A stretch of DNA of 40,141 nucleotides. Origin: Chloroflexota bacterium. GTDB lineage: Bacteria > Chloroflexota > Limnocylindria > Limnocylindrales > CSP1-4. The notes under the pieces are model-generated. The model had not been told where the DNA came from. It saw nothing but the letters and a program-made list of their open reading frames with translations, and made no database searches. A program made the position numbers and the translations under genes. Positions 26,074 through 33,992 of the stretch are shown piece after piece; within the stretch, counting starts at the first letter, position 1, and every line of letters starts with the position of its first letter. The DNA is taken from positions 1 to 40,141 of the forward strand of contig PNAP01000103.1 in NCBI GenBank assembly GCA_003169735.1. Direction: 5' to 3'.

Positions 26074-26646
26074 TCACGCAGCGGCGCGGAGGCGCAGCCG
26101 ATCGACCCAGGCGTCAAGGGCCGTGATGAGCTCGATAAGGGACGCTCGGAGCTCCGCGTCGGTCAGGTTGCCCTCGTGATCGAACGAAGCCGCGGCGCTG
26201 CCGACGAGCAGCTCCGGGAGCGGCATGACGCAGGCGCCCGTGAACACGAACGCCTCACGCAACTGTGCCTGGGCGCGTGCGGTCGAGCCCGTGCCCGGAC
26301 TGGCGCCCATGATGGCGACCGGCTTGTCGCGCAGTGGGCTGGTCGCGCGCGGACGTGACGCCCAATCGAGCGCGTTCTTGAGCACGCCCGGGATGCCATG
26401 GTTGTACTCCGGGGTCGCCACGAGCATCCCGTCGGCCCTGGCGATGGCGCGCTTCAGGGCGGCGACAGCTCTTGGGTCGCCCGCGTCCTCGATGTCCTGA
26501 TTGAAGAGCGGAACGTCGGCCAGTTCGAAGACGTCGATGGTGATGCCGCTCGGGGCCGACTCCACGGCCGCGCGGATGAGTCCGCGGTTATACGAGCCGC
26601 GGCGCAAGCTGCCTGCCATGCCCAGGATCCTGATCCTCTCGGTCAC
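26074..26646 (-). CDS. NAD(P)H-dependent FMN reductase (flavodoxin-like, ChrR/YieF type)
   Basis: A 190-residue flavoprotein. GTG 26646 is preferred over ATG 26676 because GAGAGGGA lies six bases upstream. ILGMAGSLRRGSYNRGLIRAA is the FMN-phosphate loop. ADGMLVATPEYNHGIPGVLKNALDW is the classic isoalloxazine-binding motif of the NADPH-dependent FMN reductase family, and MGASPGTGSTARAQ binds the ring or ribityl. Members reduce quinones, azo dyes or chromate. Likely cytoplasmic dimer or tetramer. The natural substrate cannot be told. Confidence 0.92.
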   Translation of the reverse strand: MTERIRILGMAGSLRRGSYNRGLIRAAVESAPSGITIDVFELADVPLFNQDIEDAGDPRAVAALKRAIARADGMLVATPEYNHGIPGVLKNALDWASRPRATSPLRDKPVAIMGASPGTGSTARAQAQLREAFVFTGACVMPLPELLVGSAAASFDHEGNLTDAELRASLIELITALDAWVDRLRLRAAA

Positions 26647-26731
26647 GCTCGATCCCTCTCGAATCCAGGCGGTCATGGGGCCGCCGCTGCGCCATTATCA
26701 GGAGCCGTGACCAGGACCGACGCGCATCCTC

Positions 26732-27091
26732 CTACATCGAGACCGGGCTCATCAGCTGGAAGTAGTTGCCGTCGGGGTCGGAGAACGTGGCGATCCAGGC
26801 ATCGGGCGCTTCGCCCGGCTGATAGGGCTCGCGAACGACCGTTGCGCCGGCCGCCTTGAGCCGAGCGAAGTCGCCCTGCACGTCGGCACTCTCGGCGTTC
26901 CAGATCATCCGACCGGGCTCGGCGTTCTGCCCTTTGACCTGGTCATGCGGCCCAACGCTGAGAAAGCCCGCGCCCATCTGCCAGCCGGAGTAGCCGCCCA
27001 TGGCCCAGCCGGGCGCGCCGAAGAGCCGGCTGTAGTAGTCGACCAGGCGCTGCGGATCCTCGGACCCGATGAGGATGCTGTTCAGGTTCAT
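26732..27091 (-). CDS. VOC family (glyoxalase/bleomycin-resistance fold) protein
   Basis: A 119-residue protein of one vicinal-oxygen-chelate unit, preceded by AGGAGG. The opening strand NSILIGSEDPQRLVDYYSRLFG and final WIATFSDPDGNYFQLMSPV are typical, with a metal-binding Gln/Glu at the end position occupied by Gln (FQL). Half-sites normally dimerise to bind a metal. The substrate could be anything from a glyoxal adduct to an antibiotic. It sits upstream of the FMN reductase on the same strand (55 to 85 bases apart). Confidence 0.85.
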   Translation of the reverse strand: MNLNSILIGSEDPQRLVDYYSRLFGAPGWAMGGYSGWQMGAGFLSVGPHDQVKGQNAEPGRMIWNAESADVQGDFARLKAAGATVVREPYQPGEAPDAWIATFSDPDGNYFQLMSPVSM

Positions 27092-27181
27092 GCGGCCTCC
27101 TTGCGAGCTTGTCGAGCTCTGTTGTCGATCGGATGTCGGTAGCGTAATCGGGTTGGCCCGGGACGATCCCGCGGTACCGGA

Positions 27182-27421
27182 TCAGTGCAGGTCGGAGACC
27201 CAGAGGTAAGTCTGGCCGTAGCCGTAGCCGATGCCGAAGACGGCCGCCGCAGCGACGGTGATGCCGCTGTCGATGCCCGTCATCGGGCCGACGTAGGGAG
27301 CGCTGAGCGTGGAACAGACCTTCGGCGTGCCGCTGCAATCGACCGTCCCCGCGGCTTGCGTTGGTCGCCATCCTACCCCTGCCTCCAACACGGCCTGGCA
27401 GTCGGTGCTGACCCTTGACAT
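27182..27421 (-). pseudogene. C-terminal fragment of a secreted protein, possibly CAP-like
   Basis: A frame of 79 codons from an ATG at 27421. It has two Cys (TVDCSGTPKVCSTL) and ends in AAVFGIGYGYGQTYLWVSDLH, which resembles the final strands of CAP/SCP-type extracellular domains (GIGY then Y-W-V-x-D). Nothing like the rest of a CAP domain lies upstream, and no signal peptide is present, so it looks like a remnant. The CAP link is weak. It could also be a chance frame. Confidence 0.3.
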
Positions 27422-27523
27422 CTCGGCCGGGGCGGCAAAGATGGGCGACAGCGCGAGTGGCGCCACGTGGCGTTGCGAACGCGCCGTGCCGGCAAGGACC
27501 CGGTCCCAGATACGGAGGTTGAC

Positions 27524-28672
27524 ATGCGCCGCACTTCGTCCGTCGTGGCTTCGCTGGCGTTGGTCTTCGCCGCCCTCATCGTCGCGCCGTCGGCCGTCGT
27601 GAGCGCTCATCCGACGACCGTCACGCCCCAGGGATTCAACACGACCGAGTGGGCGTGGGTCGTCGTCCGCGATGGGACGTCGACGTATACGCCGGCCGCC
27701 AAGGACCGGGGCAATGCCTCCGGCGCCATCGACCGGGTCAAGGTCTTCGCTCTCGGGGTCTACGAGATCAAGTTCAAGGGTGAGGCCGATCTCGGTGGCG
27801 TGGCTCACGTGTCGGTACTCGGGACCAAGCCACGCGTCTGCGTGATCACGACATGGTTCTCGAAGGGCGCCGACGAATTGGTCGACATCGACTGTTTCTC
27901 CCGCACCGGATCACCCGCGGCGGCGACCTTCGTCGCCTCCTTCCTGGCAACCGATAACGAGTCTGGCAAGCTCGGCTACCTCTGGGCCGATGAGCCCCAG
28001 GCGGCCTCCGGTGACTACACCGCCGCCGGCACGTGGAGCTTCAACAGCACCGGCGGCACCAATCTCGTCGATCATGAGAGCACCGGCCGCTACCTCGTGA
28101 CGCTGCCGAATCTCGGTGCATTCAAGGGCGATGTGCAGGTGAGTGCCTTCGTTGAATTCCCGACCCCCGTCCGAATCGCACCTGCCGGTAACGTGCCCTA
28201 CAACGGACCACTCAGCGTCTGCGACACGGCTGGTTGGACGGAAGGCGGTGGCGACACGAACATGTACGTGTCGGTGGACTGCCGCGATGTGACCGGCGCA
28301 CTCACCGATTCCTATTTCACGATGACCTTCATGCAGGGCCTCGGCCTCAAGGGCATCTCCGGGACCGGAGTCGCCTATGGGCTCGCCGATCAGCCGACGA
28401 CGGCCTCATACGCGGCGCCGTCCGATTACCGCTTCTCGGCACCGGCCGGCACCGTGCACATCACGCGGCAGGGAACAGGCCGTTACACGGTCACGTTCTC
28501 GGCCATGCCGGAGGGCGGCGCCGTCCTGGTCAGCGCTGACACCATCTCGGCCCGTCGTTGTTTCGTCGGCTCGATCGACACCGCCGCGACGCCGCAGAAG
28601 GTCACGGTGCGCTGCATCAAGTTCGACGGCACGCCGGCCAACAGCCGATTCACCATCGCCTACGAGCGCTAG
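27524..28672 (+). CDS. Secreted three-repeat beta-rich protein, function unknown
   Basis: A 382-residue exported protein with GGAGGT just before ATG 27524. The signal peptide is VVASLALVFAALIVAPSAVVSA. The mature protein shows three related segments. Each has a Cys, then a charged stretch, then V-x-(V/I)-x-C, (D/F) and a closing F strand: PRVCVITTW...DIDCFSRTGSP, LSVCDTAGW...SVDCRDVTGAL and RRCFVGSID...TVRCIKFDGTP. Each pair of Cys could form a disulfide. LGVYEIKFKG and GRYTVTFSAM also recur at matching positions. I recognise no family. A surface or shed structural role is possible. Confidence 0.75.
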   Translation: MRRTSSVVASLALVFAALIVAPSAVVSAHPTTVTPQGFNTTEWAWVVVRDGTSTYTPAAKDRGNASGAIDRVKVFALGVYEIKFKGEADLGGVAHVSVLGTKPRVCVITTWFSKGADELVDIDCFSRTGSPAAATFVASFLATDNESGKLGYLWADEPQAASGDYTAAGTWSFNSTGGTNLVDHESTGRYLVTLPNLGAFKGDVQVSAFVEFPTPVRIAPAGNVPYNGPLSVCDTAGWTEGGGDTNMYVSVDCRDVTGALTDSYFTMTFMQGLGLKGISGTGVAYGLADQPTTASYAAPSDYRFSAPAGTVHITRQGTGRYTVTFSAMPEGGAVLVSADTISARRCFVGSIDTAATPQKVTVRCIKFDGTPANSRFTIAYER

Positions 28673-28699
28673 CCGGAGCGCGGCGGCGCCGCGTCGAGA

Positions 28700-28890
28700 T
28701 CAGGGACTGGTGGTCGTCGTTTCGCAGACGACGGCGCCCTCGATGTGGAGGGTGAGCGGCGGTGTATCGGTGGAGGTGGCGTCACCCGAGATCCGGGCAC
28801 CGTCGCTCGTGAAGCCGCCCACGGTCGGATCGGTGGACGTGCCATGTTTCGGCCCCGCCGATCCGGATCCTCCCGCAACAGCGACGTGAC
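28700..28890 (-). pseudogene. Remnant of a paralog of the lipoprotein at 18881-19921
   Basis: The minus-strand frame ending at 28700 reads DGARISGDATSTDTPPL, then TLHIEGAVVC, closely matching the C-terminus of the lipoprotein at 18881-19921 (GAQISGDAATSPTDGSAPL, TIHVSGAVVC). Upstream the frame stays open for only about 65 codons and meets a stop near 28905. There is no start codon, signal peptide or body. It is therefore the C-terminal end of a decayed copy. The 14-base repeat at 28901-28914 also occurs upstream of the intact gene. Confidence 0.7.
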
Positions 28891-28945
28891 GAAAGCGGCC
28901 GCATCATCGCATGTCGGTGCAATGCCTCGGCGGTCGCCCCTGCAC

Positions 28946-28994
28946 TAAGCTGGCGGTCGAACTGGAGGAAGGCATGACGGTGGGCGGTGGGTAG
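28946..28994 (+). pseudogene. Orphan promoter, ribosome site and start codon followed by a six-codon frame
   Basis: TAAGCT (28946-28951), GGAGGAAGG (28964-28972) and ATG (28974) are spaced as for a real gene, but the frame stops after six codons (ATG to TAG at 28992). This looks like the start of a gene whose body was lost. A leader peptide is the alternative. The rest of the gap (28995-29145) holds only the inverted repeats at 29018-29052. Confidence 0.3.
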
Positions 28995-29017
28995 GCGTCG
29001 GCGCGACATCAGCCGGT

Positions 29018-29052
29018 GATCAAGGGCGCCGTTCGACCCGGCTTGATCGAAC
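29018..29052. promoter_or_regulatory. Nested inverted repeats upstream of the small secreted protein
   Basis: GATCAAG (29018-29024) pairs with CTTGATC (29042-29048), and GTTCGA (29031-29036) pairs with TCGAAC (29047-29052). The two repeats share bases, so only one can form at a time. The site lies about 95 bases before ATG 29146. It could be an operator or alternative RNA hairpins. Confidence 0.35.
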
Positions 29053-29145
29053 CGAATGTCCCGCTGATGCATCTAGGGGTTGTCCGTATGACGACCAAGC
29101 CCACCTGGGCAGGGCGCGTGCGGTGTCAGAGAAAGAGGCTCCTTG

Positions 29146-29586
29146 ATGCTTCGGGCACGTCTGTTCCGCGGTCTGCTCGGTGGAGCGGCCGCCATCATCC
29201 TCGCGACATCGGTGCCGGTGGTCGCGGCACCACTGACCCACACCAGCGGGACCTGCACTCCCGGGTCCCGCAGCTGCCCCATCAGGCTCGATTTCGCGAC
29301 CGGGGCGTACACCGCTCAGGCCGGGAGCCAGTTGCCCGGTGTCCACGCCAGGCGTTGGTTCGTCGTCCACACCGAGGCCACCCAGTCGATGGTCCTCGTC
29401 GTCGCAGGTGCGGGCCCGACGCGTGGCACGGTGAGCTTCCCCAACGGAACCACCTCCGGCCAGCCGGGCGGACGCATCTACGACGGCCTGGTGCCAGCGA
29501 CGGGCGACGACCTGATCCTGGTCACCGAAAGCCAGATGGCCCAGGGCTGGTCCGGGCGGGTCGATGTGGTCGCTCTTGTCTACTGA
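29146..29586 (+). CDS. Small secreted protein, unknown function
   Basis: A 146-residue exported protein. GAAAGAGG precedes ATG 29146 by seven bases. The signal peptide is GLLGGAAAIILATSVPVVAAP. The mature domain is beta-rich with two Cys close together (SGTCTPGSRSCPIRLDF), likely a disulfide, then RRWFVVHTEATQSMVLVVAGAGP and DDLILVTESQMAQGWSGRVDVVALVY. No known family is evident. It is 13 bases upstream of the sigma factor gene, so the two may be co-transcribed, and it may be part of the regulated surface response. Confidence 0.65.
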   Translation: MLRARLFRGLLGGAAAIILATSVPVVAAPLTHTSGTCTPGSRSCPIRLDFATGAYTAQAGSQLPGVHARRWFVVHTEATQSMVLVVAGAGPTRGTVSFPNGTTSGQPGGRIYDGLVPATGDDLILVTESQMAQGWSGRVDVVALVY

Positions 29587-29598
29587 GTCCCGGTAACG

Positions 29599-30198
29599 AT
29601 GGTCGACCAAGGCGCCCTGCGAGGGCACCCGTCGGGAGCGATCCCAACCGCGTTCGCGGTGGCTCGGCCTGACGTGTCAGGCGACGGGTCGGTGGCCCGT
29701 CGCCTGGCCTTCGACCGGCTGACCGATCAACGGCTGCTGCGGGCATACCGCCTGGCGACGCTCGTGATGCGCGATGGCAACGAGGCGCAGGACGCCGTCC
29801 ACGATGCTGCCGTGCTGGCCTGGACGCGCTTCGACGAGTTGCGCGACCACGACCACTTCGACGCCTGGTTCGACCGCATCGTCATCAACGCCTGTCGCCA
29901 GCGGCTTCGTCAACGCCGCGTCCGACCTCTGGTCAACGCTGCGACGCCCGACGTCGCGTTGACCGACGGCGCGACCAGCCGGGCCGAACGTGAAGTCCTC
30001 CGGCGTGCGCTCGACCGATTGACGCCGGAGCACCGCCTGGTGGTCGTGCTGCGCCACCTGGAGGGGTACCCCATCAGCGAGATCGCGACCCGCATCGGCG
30101 AGCGCGAGGGCACCGTCAAGTCGCGGCTCCACTACGCGTTGCGGGAGTTGCGGGCCGCCTACGAAGCGGCGGACAGAGGAAGGGAGAGCAACCAGTGA
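29599..30198 (+). CDS. ECF-type RNA polymerase sigma factor
   Basis: A 199-residue group 4 sigma factor. Region 2 (LLRAYRLATLVMRDGNEAQDAVHDAAVLAWTRFDEL) contains the usual core-binding and -10 melting helices. Region 4 is the helix-turn-helix LTPEHRLVVVLRHLEGYPISEIATRIGEREGTVKSRLHYALREL, which reads the -35. The N-terminal 35 residues are extra and weakly conserved; later in-frame starts are possible. The stop TGA overlaps the GTG start of the next gene (GTGA), coupling it to its likely anti-sigma factor. It probably controls genes at the cell envelope and perhaps its own operon. Confidence 0.92.
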   Translation: MVDQGALRGHPSGAIPTAFAVARPDVSGDGSVARRLAFDRLTDQRLLRAYRLATLVMRDGNEAQDAVHDAAVLAWTRFDELRDHDHFDAWFDRIVINACRQRLRQRRVRPLVNAATPDVALTDGATSRAEREVLRRALDRLTPEHRLVVVLRHLEGYPISEIATRIGEREGTVKSRLHYALRELRAAYEAADRGRESNQ

Positions 30199-30971
30199 GC
30201 GACGAGAGGTTCGATCAGGACCTGCGCTCGGTGCTGGTGGAGGCAGCGCCGCGGGAGGTGCCGGCCGACCTGCGCCGCCGGGTCGCCGCGGTTTCGGTGA
30301 GTGACCCTGCCCCGAGACCGGCACCGAGGTTGGCCTGGCTCAGGGCGGCGCAACGGACGTTGGGCGCCGTGGCCGCGATCGTCGTGCTGATCGTCGTGGT
30401 GACCGTCGGTTTCGGGCTCGGCACGCAGCCTGGTGGCGGCGGGCACCCGGCAGGTCTCACGGATGGATCGCCGAGTCCCTCGGCCGCTCCGTCGCGAGCG
30501 TGTGTCGCCGCGGATCTGGCGGCGCGGATCACCGCGTGGCAAGGTGCCGCCGGAAGCCGGATCGCCGATGTCGAAATCACCAACACCGCTGATGACGCCT
30601 GCTTCGTGAGTGCCACGGTCGCCCTGCAGTTGGTCGACCAGGGCGGGCGCGTGCTCATCGACTCCAAGACCGTCGACGCCAGCGAGCCACCCTCGGTGAC
30701 ACGTACCGCTTCAGTGCCCGTGGCCACCGCTACGGCCACGCCCGCGCCCGACCTCGCGCTCGAGCCCGGCGACACCCTGCGGACGCAGGTTGCGGCATCC
30801 GACTACTGCGGACCCGCCGCCTCGCCACCCATCGGCATCGTTCTCGTCCTACCGGCGGCCGGCGGGTCTGTCGCTGCCGTGCCTGCCGACGGGGTGTCAA
30901 GCTCCGATGCCGTCCCGCCGTGTCTCGGGATCACCGGGGGCCACATCGCGATGAACGGTTGGCGGCGTTAG
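30195..30971 (+). CDS. Anti-sigma-factor-like membrane protein
   Basis: A 258-residue protein whose GTG start overlaps the sigma stop. Residues 1-50 are a charged cytoplasmic helix region (ERFDQDLRSVLVEAAPREVPADLRRRV). One membrane span follows at about 56-78 (TLGAVAAIVVLIVVVTVGFGLG). After a Ser/Pro linker comes an outer domain of about 150 residues with Cys residues (SRACVAADLAARITAWQGAAGSRI, DACFVSATVALQLVDQGG, DYCGP, PPCLG) like DUF4232. The layout is that of membrane anti-sigma factors, which hold the sigma factor until a signal reaches the outer domain. There is no zinc HxxxCxxC motif. The function is inferred from topology and coupling. Confidence 0.75.
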   Translation: MSDERFDQDLRSVLVEAAPREVPADLRRRVAAVSVSDPAPRPAPRLAWLRAAQRTLGAVAAIVVLIVVVTVGFGLGTQPGGGGHPAGLTDGSPSPSAAPSRACVAADLAARITAWQGAAGSRIADVEITNTADDACFVSATVALQLVDQGGRVLIDSKTVDASEPPSVTRTASVPVATATATPAPDLALEPGDTLRTQVAASDYCGPAASPPIGIVLVLPAAGGSVAAVPADGVSSSDAVPPCLGITGGHIAMNGWRR

Positions 30972-30992
30972 GCCGTCGCGGCACGGCTTCAG

Positions 30993-32084
30993 ATGATGGC
31001 TAAGCGCATCATTGACGCGATGCCAAGGTCGATCGTCCTTCTGATCCTGATCACCCTGCTGGCGGCGTGTTCCGGTGCTGGTCTGGGAGCCACGGCCTCG
31101 CCGTCACCTTCCGCGGGACCCTCGCCGCTCGCCTCGGCCACGCCGACCGCCACCGCCACCGGGATGGTGGCCTCGTCAGGGACGGCGTCGAGCGGGCCGG
31201 GCGGCACCATCGAGCCGAGTTCGAATCCCGGTGGCAGCGCGGAACCGACTCCCCTGCCGTCGGTCCCTGCCATCGACCAGCCGGCCCTGCGATACCAACT
31301 GGTCGACCAGCTTGGGCGCCCGCTCTTCTGCGATCCAGACATCTATCCGATCGCGCGGGCCGACGAGCAGACGCTCGCCGAGCAGCACCTCTCCGGCATC
31401 CAGGCCGATGCACCGACCTACGCCGCCATCACTGGCCATCTCGGCATCGACCCCGCCGTCGTCCCGACCGCCGACCAGGTCCTCGCCATCTACGGTGAAT
31501 GGAAGACGCTGCGCGCCATCGTCCTGACCCAGTCCGGCACCTCGTTCGGCTTCGACTACATCGCCGCTGACGCCGGCAGCACGACCTCGGGCTGGCACGT
31601 GGTCGGCACCGTCGACGCTGCCGGCACGGTCGCCGTGGCCAGTCGCGTCGCCTCCGGTATGCCGCCGTGTCCCATCTGCCTCGCCCGCGGCACACGCATC
31701 GCGACGCCGTCGGGCGAGCGCGCAGTCGAAGACCTGACACCCGGCATGCTTGTCTGGACGAGCGACGAAGCCGGGCGCCGGATCATCGGCGTCATCCTCC
31801 AGGTCGGCTCGACGCCCGTGCCGCCCACCCATCAGGTCGTGCATCTGGTCCTGTCCGACGGGCGGACCGTGGATGTCTCACCTGGCCATCGATCGTCCGA
31901 CGGCCGGCCCATCGGCGACCTTCGGCCCGGTGATGCGATCGATGGCGCCACGGTCGTTTCGGCCGAGCTCGAGGACTATGCCGGACGCGCCACGTTCGAC
32001 CTGCTGCCGTCGGGCCCCACCGGGACCTATTGGGCCAACGGCATCCACCTCGCCAGCACGCTCAGCCCGGCCACCGAGCCCTGA
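30993..32084 (+). CDS. Lipoprotein ending in a Hint (hedgehog/intein) domain
   Basis: A 363-residue lipoprotein, 21 bases after the anti-sigma gene. The lipobox is LAAC (Cys26). A Ser/Thr/Pro-rich linker leads to a domain (95-225) with LRYQLVDQLGRPLFCDPDIYPI that I do not recognise. Residues 226-363 form a Hint domain: CPICLARGTRIATPSGERAVEDLTPGMLVWT (candidate first Cys229), HLVLSDGRTVDVSPGH (block-B-like His299), RPIGDLRPGDAIDGA and TFDLLPSGPTGTYWANGIHLAS. The C-terminal His-Asn of inteins is not present (IHLA instead). It may therefore cleave at Cys229 by a thioester, as in hedgehog proteins, without splicing, releasing the outer domain. Cleavage is inferred, not shown. Confidence 0.8.
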   Translation: MMAKRIIDAMPRSIVLLILITLLAACSGAGLGATASPSPSAGPSPLASATPTATATGMVASSGTASSGPGGTIEPSSNPGGSAEPTPLPSVPAIDQPALRYQLVDQLGRPLFCDPDIYPIARADEQTLAEQHLSGIQADAPTYAAITGHLGIDPAVVPTADQVLAIYGEWKTLRAIVLTQSGTSFGFDYIAADAGSTTSGWHVVGTVDAAGTVAVASRVASGMPPCPICLARGTRIATPSGERAVEDLTPGMLVWTSDEAGRRIIGVILQVGSTPVPPTHQVVHLVLSDGRTVDVSPGHRSSDGRPIGDLRPGDAIDGATVVSAELEDYAGRATFDLLPSGPTGTYWANGIHLASTLSPATEP

Positions 32085-32103
32085 CGGTCAGGGCATCGAG
32101 TCA

Positions 32104-32358
32104 TCAGGGCATCGAGTAGACGACGGCGACCGCCAGCTTCGTCTCGTAGCCGCTCCCCGTTCGCCCGAGGTAGGCGCCGGAGTGCCGGATGGGTACGGCC
32201 GCCATCGAGACGATGCGCTCACCCTTCTGGGAGCGTTGCGCGGCGTCGCCGGCGATGGCCGCGTACAACGAGGTCGGGTCGACCTCGCTGCCGGTGTCGT
32301 CCGACACGTAGACGACGATGGTCTGGTTCGGGCCGGCGATGAATTCGGTCGGGAACAT
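32104..32358 (-). CDS. Small conserved-looking protein, unknown function
   Basis: An 84-residue protein with a strong site (GGGAGAG) before ATG 32358. It opens with MFPTEFIAGPNQTIVVYVSDDTGSEVDP and contains ALYAAIAGDAAQ-like and RIVSMAAVPIRHSGAYLGRTGSGY segments. There is no membrane span or signal. It is the last gene of the minus-strand operon, 17 bases after the acyl-CoA ligase. I do not recognise the family. The regular strand-helix-strand pattern suggests a real, folded protein. Confidence 0.65.
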   Translation of the reverse strand: MFPTEFIAGPNQTIVVYVSDDTGSEVDPTSLYAAIAGDAAQRSQKGERIVSMAAVPIRHSGAYLGRTGSGYETKLAVAVVYSMP

Positions 32359-32375
32359 GCTCTCTCCCTGGCTGC

Positions 32376-33962
32376 TCAGTGGACGCGGGCTTCGAAGCCC
32401 GCCCAGAACGGCTCTCGCAGCTCCGCCTTCAGGATCTTGCCGGTGCCGCCCTTGGGCAGCGCATCGCGGAAGTGGATCTCGCGCGGCACCTTGTAGGCCG
32501 CCAAACGGGTGCGGCAGAAAGCGCGGAGCTCCTTGGCGCTCACTGATGTATCTGGTTTGAGCACGACGATGGCGATGGGCACCTCGCCGCGCTTCTCGTC
32601 CGGAGCGGCGATGACGGCACTCTCCAGAACGGCCGGGTGCGCACCGAGCGCGACCTCGATCTCGACCGACGAGATGTTCTCGCCGGCGGTGATGATGATG
32701 TCCTTGGAGCGATCCTTGATGAGCACGTAGCCGGCGTCGTCGATGCTGGCCATGTCGCCGGTATGCAACCAGCCGTCGCGGATGGCTGACTCGGTCGCCT
32801 CGCGGTCGTGGTAGTAGCCATCCATGACCGTGTTGCCGCGGACGACGATCTCGCCGATCTGCTCGCCGTCGGCGCGGACGTCGTGGCCGTCGGCATCGAC
32901 GACGCGGACGCGGACGCCCGGGATGGCCCAGCCGGTCATCGACTGACGCTCCTGGCGTCGCGCGGCCGGCTCCGCCTCGCTCAGCACCTGGCGCGGCTGG
33001 GCGAGCGTGACGATGGGCGACGTTTCGGTCAGGCCGTAGCCGACGATGGCCTGCGTGCCGAGCTCCTTCTCGAGCGCCCGCACGAGGTCGGGCGACGCCG
33101 GCGAACCACCGATGATCAGCTGCTTGAGGCTGGACAGGTCGTGGCGCGAGCGTTCGCGGCTGTTGAGCACGGCATTGAAGATCGATGGCACGGCCAGCAG
33201 GCGGGTCACGCGGTGGCGCTCGACAAGAGCCATCAGGGCGCCCGGGTCGAAGCGTCGCAGGACCACGTGCCGCCCGCCGACCATGGTGAGGAAATGCGGT
33301 GTCCCCCAGCCGTTGACGTGGAAGAGTGGCACCACGTGAAGGACGACGTCCTCCTCGGTGAAGCCGAGGCCGATCTGGGCGGAAAGGCTGTGCAGGTACA
33401 GCTCGCGGTGAGTCATCGCGACGCCCTTGGGAAGGCCGGTCGTGCCGCTCGTGTAGAAGAGCTCGGCCAGCGCGTTCTCGTCGATCTGCGGCTCGAGCGG
33501 GTCGGTCGAACCGGTGGCCAGGAGCGCCTCGTATTCGTGCGTCGCGATGCCGGTCGGCTCACCTTCCAGCACCACGAAGGTGGGTCGTGAGGTCAGCTGA
33601 GGCAGCAGCGCTTCGACGAGCGGCAGGAAATCGCCGTGGAAGAAGACGACCTTGGCCGCCGCATGGTCGAGGATGTACGCAATCTCGTGGGGCGCGAGCC
33701 GGATATTGATCGGATTGAGCACCGCACCGGCCTCGATGACGCCGTAGTACGCCTCGAGCAGGTGATGCGTATTGAAGGTGATGAAGGAGACACGGTCGCC
33801 GGGCTCGACCCCGAGCTCGACCAGCGCGTTGGCCAGTCGATGCGTCCGGTTGGAGAACGTGCGATAGGTGAACTGCTCCTCGCCATCGATGACGCCGACC
33901 TTGTCACCGAAGAACATCGCCGCACGGTCGCGGAATTCGAGCACCGACAGCGGCACGAACAT
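32376..33962 (-). CDS. AMP-dependent acyl-CoA synthetase (fatty-acid or aryl-CoA ligase)
   Basis: A 528-residue adenylate-forming enzyme that makes an acyl-AMP and then acyl-CoA in the cytoplasm. The P-loop is LFYTSGTTGLPKGVAMTHRE. Later motifs are VPLFHVNGWG, YGLTETSPIV (A5), GWLHTGDMASIDDAGYVLIKDRSKDII (A7-A8, hinge) and the catalytic Lys in LPKGGTGKILKAELRE (A10). All are intact. The length matches medium- to long-chain or aromatic acid ligases of the FadD/acyl-CoA synthetase type. Position right behind korC suggests it supplies or drains acyl-CoA for the 2-oxoacid oxidoreductase. Substrate chain is not decided by sequence alone. Confidence 0.93.
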   Translation of the reverse strand: MFVPLSVLEFRDRAAMFFGDKVGVIDGEEQFTYRTFSNRTHRLANALVELGVEPGDRVSFITFNTHHLLEAYYGVIEAGAVLNPINIRLAPHEIAYILDHAAAKVVFFHGDFLPLVEALLPQLTSRPTFVVLEGEPTGIATHEYEALLATGSTDPLEPQIDENALAELFYTSGTTGLPKGVAMTHRELYLHSLSAQIGLGFTEEDVVLHVVPLFHVNGWGTPHFLTMVGGRHVVLRRFDPGALMALVERHRVTRLLAVPSIFNAVLNSRERSRHDLSSLKQLIIGGSPASPDLVRALEKELGTQAIVGYGLTETSPIVTLAQPRQVLSEAEPAARRQERQSMTGWAIPGVRVRVVDADGHDVRADGEQIGEIVVRGNTVMDGYYHDREATESAIRDGWLHTGDMASIDDAGYVLIKDRSKDIIITAGENISSVEIEVALGAHPAVLESAVIAAPDEKRGEVPIAIVVLKPDTSVSAKELRAFCRTRLAAYKVPREIHFRDALPKGGTGKILKAELREPFWAGFEARVH

Positions 33963-33992
33963 CGGCGCAACGATACCAGCGCGCGCGACGGC

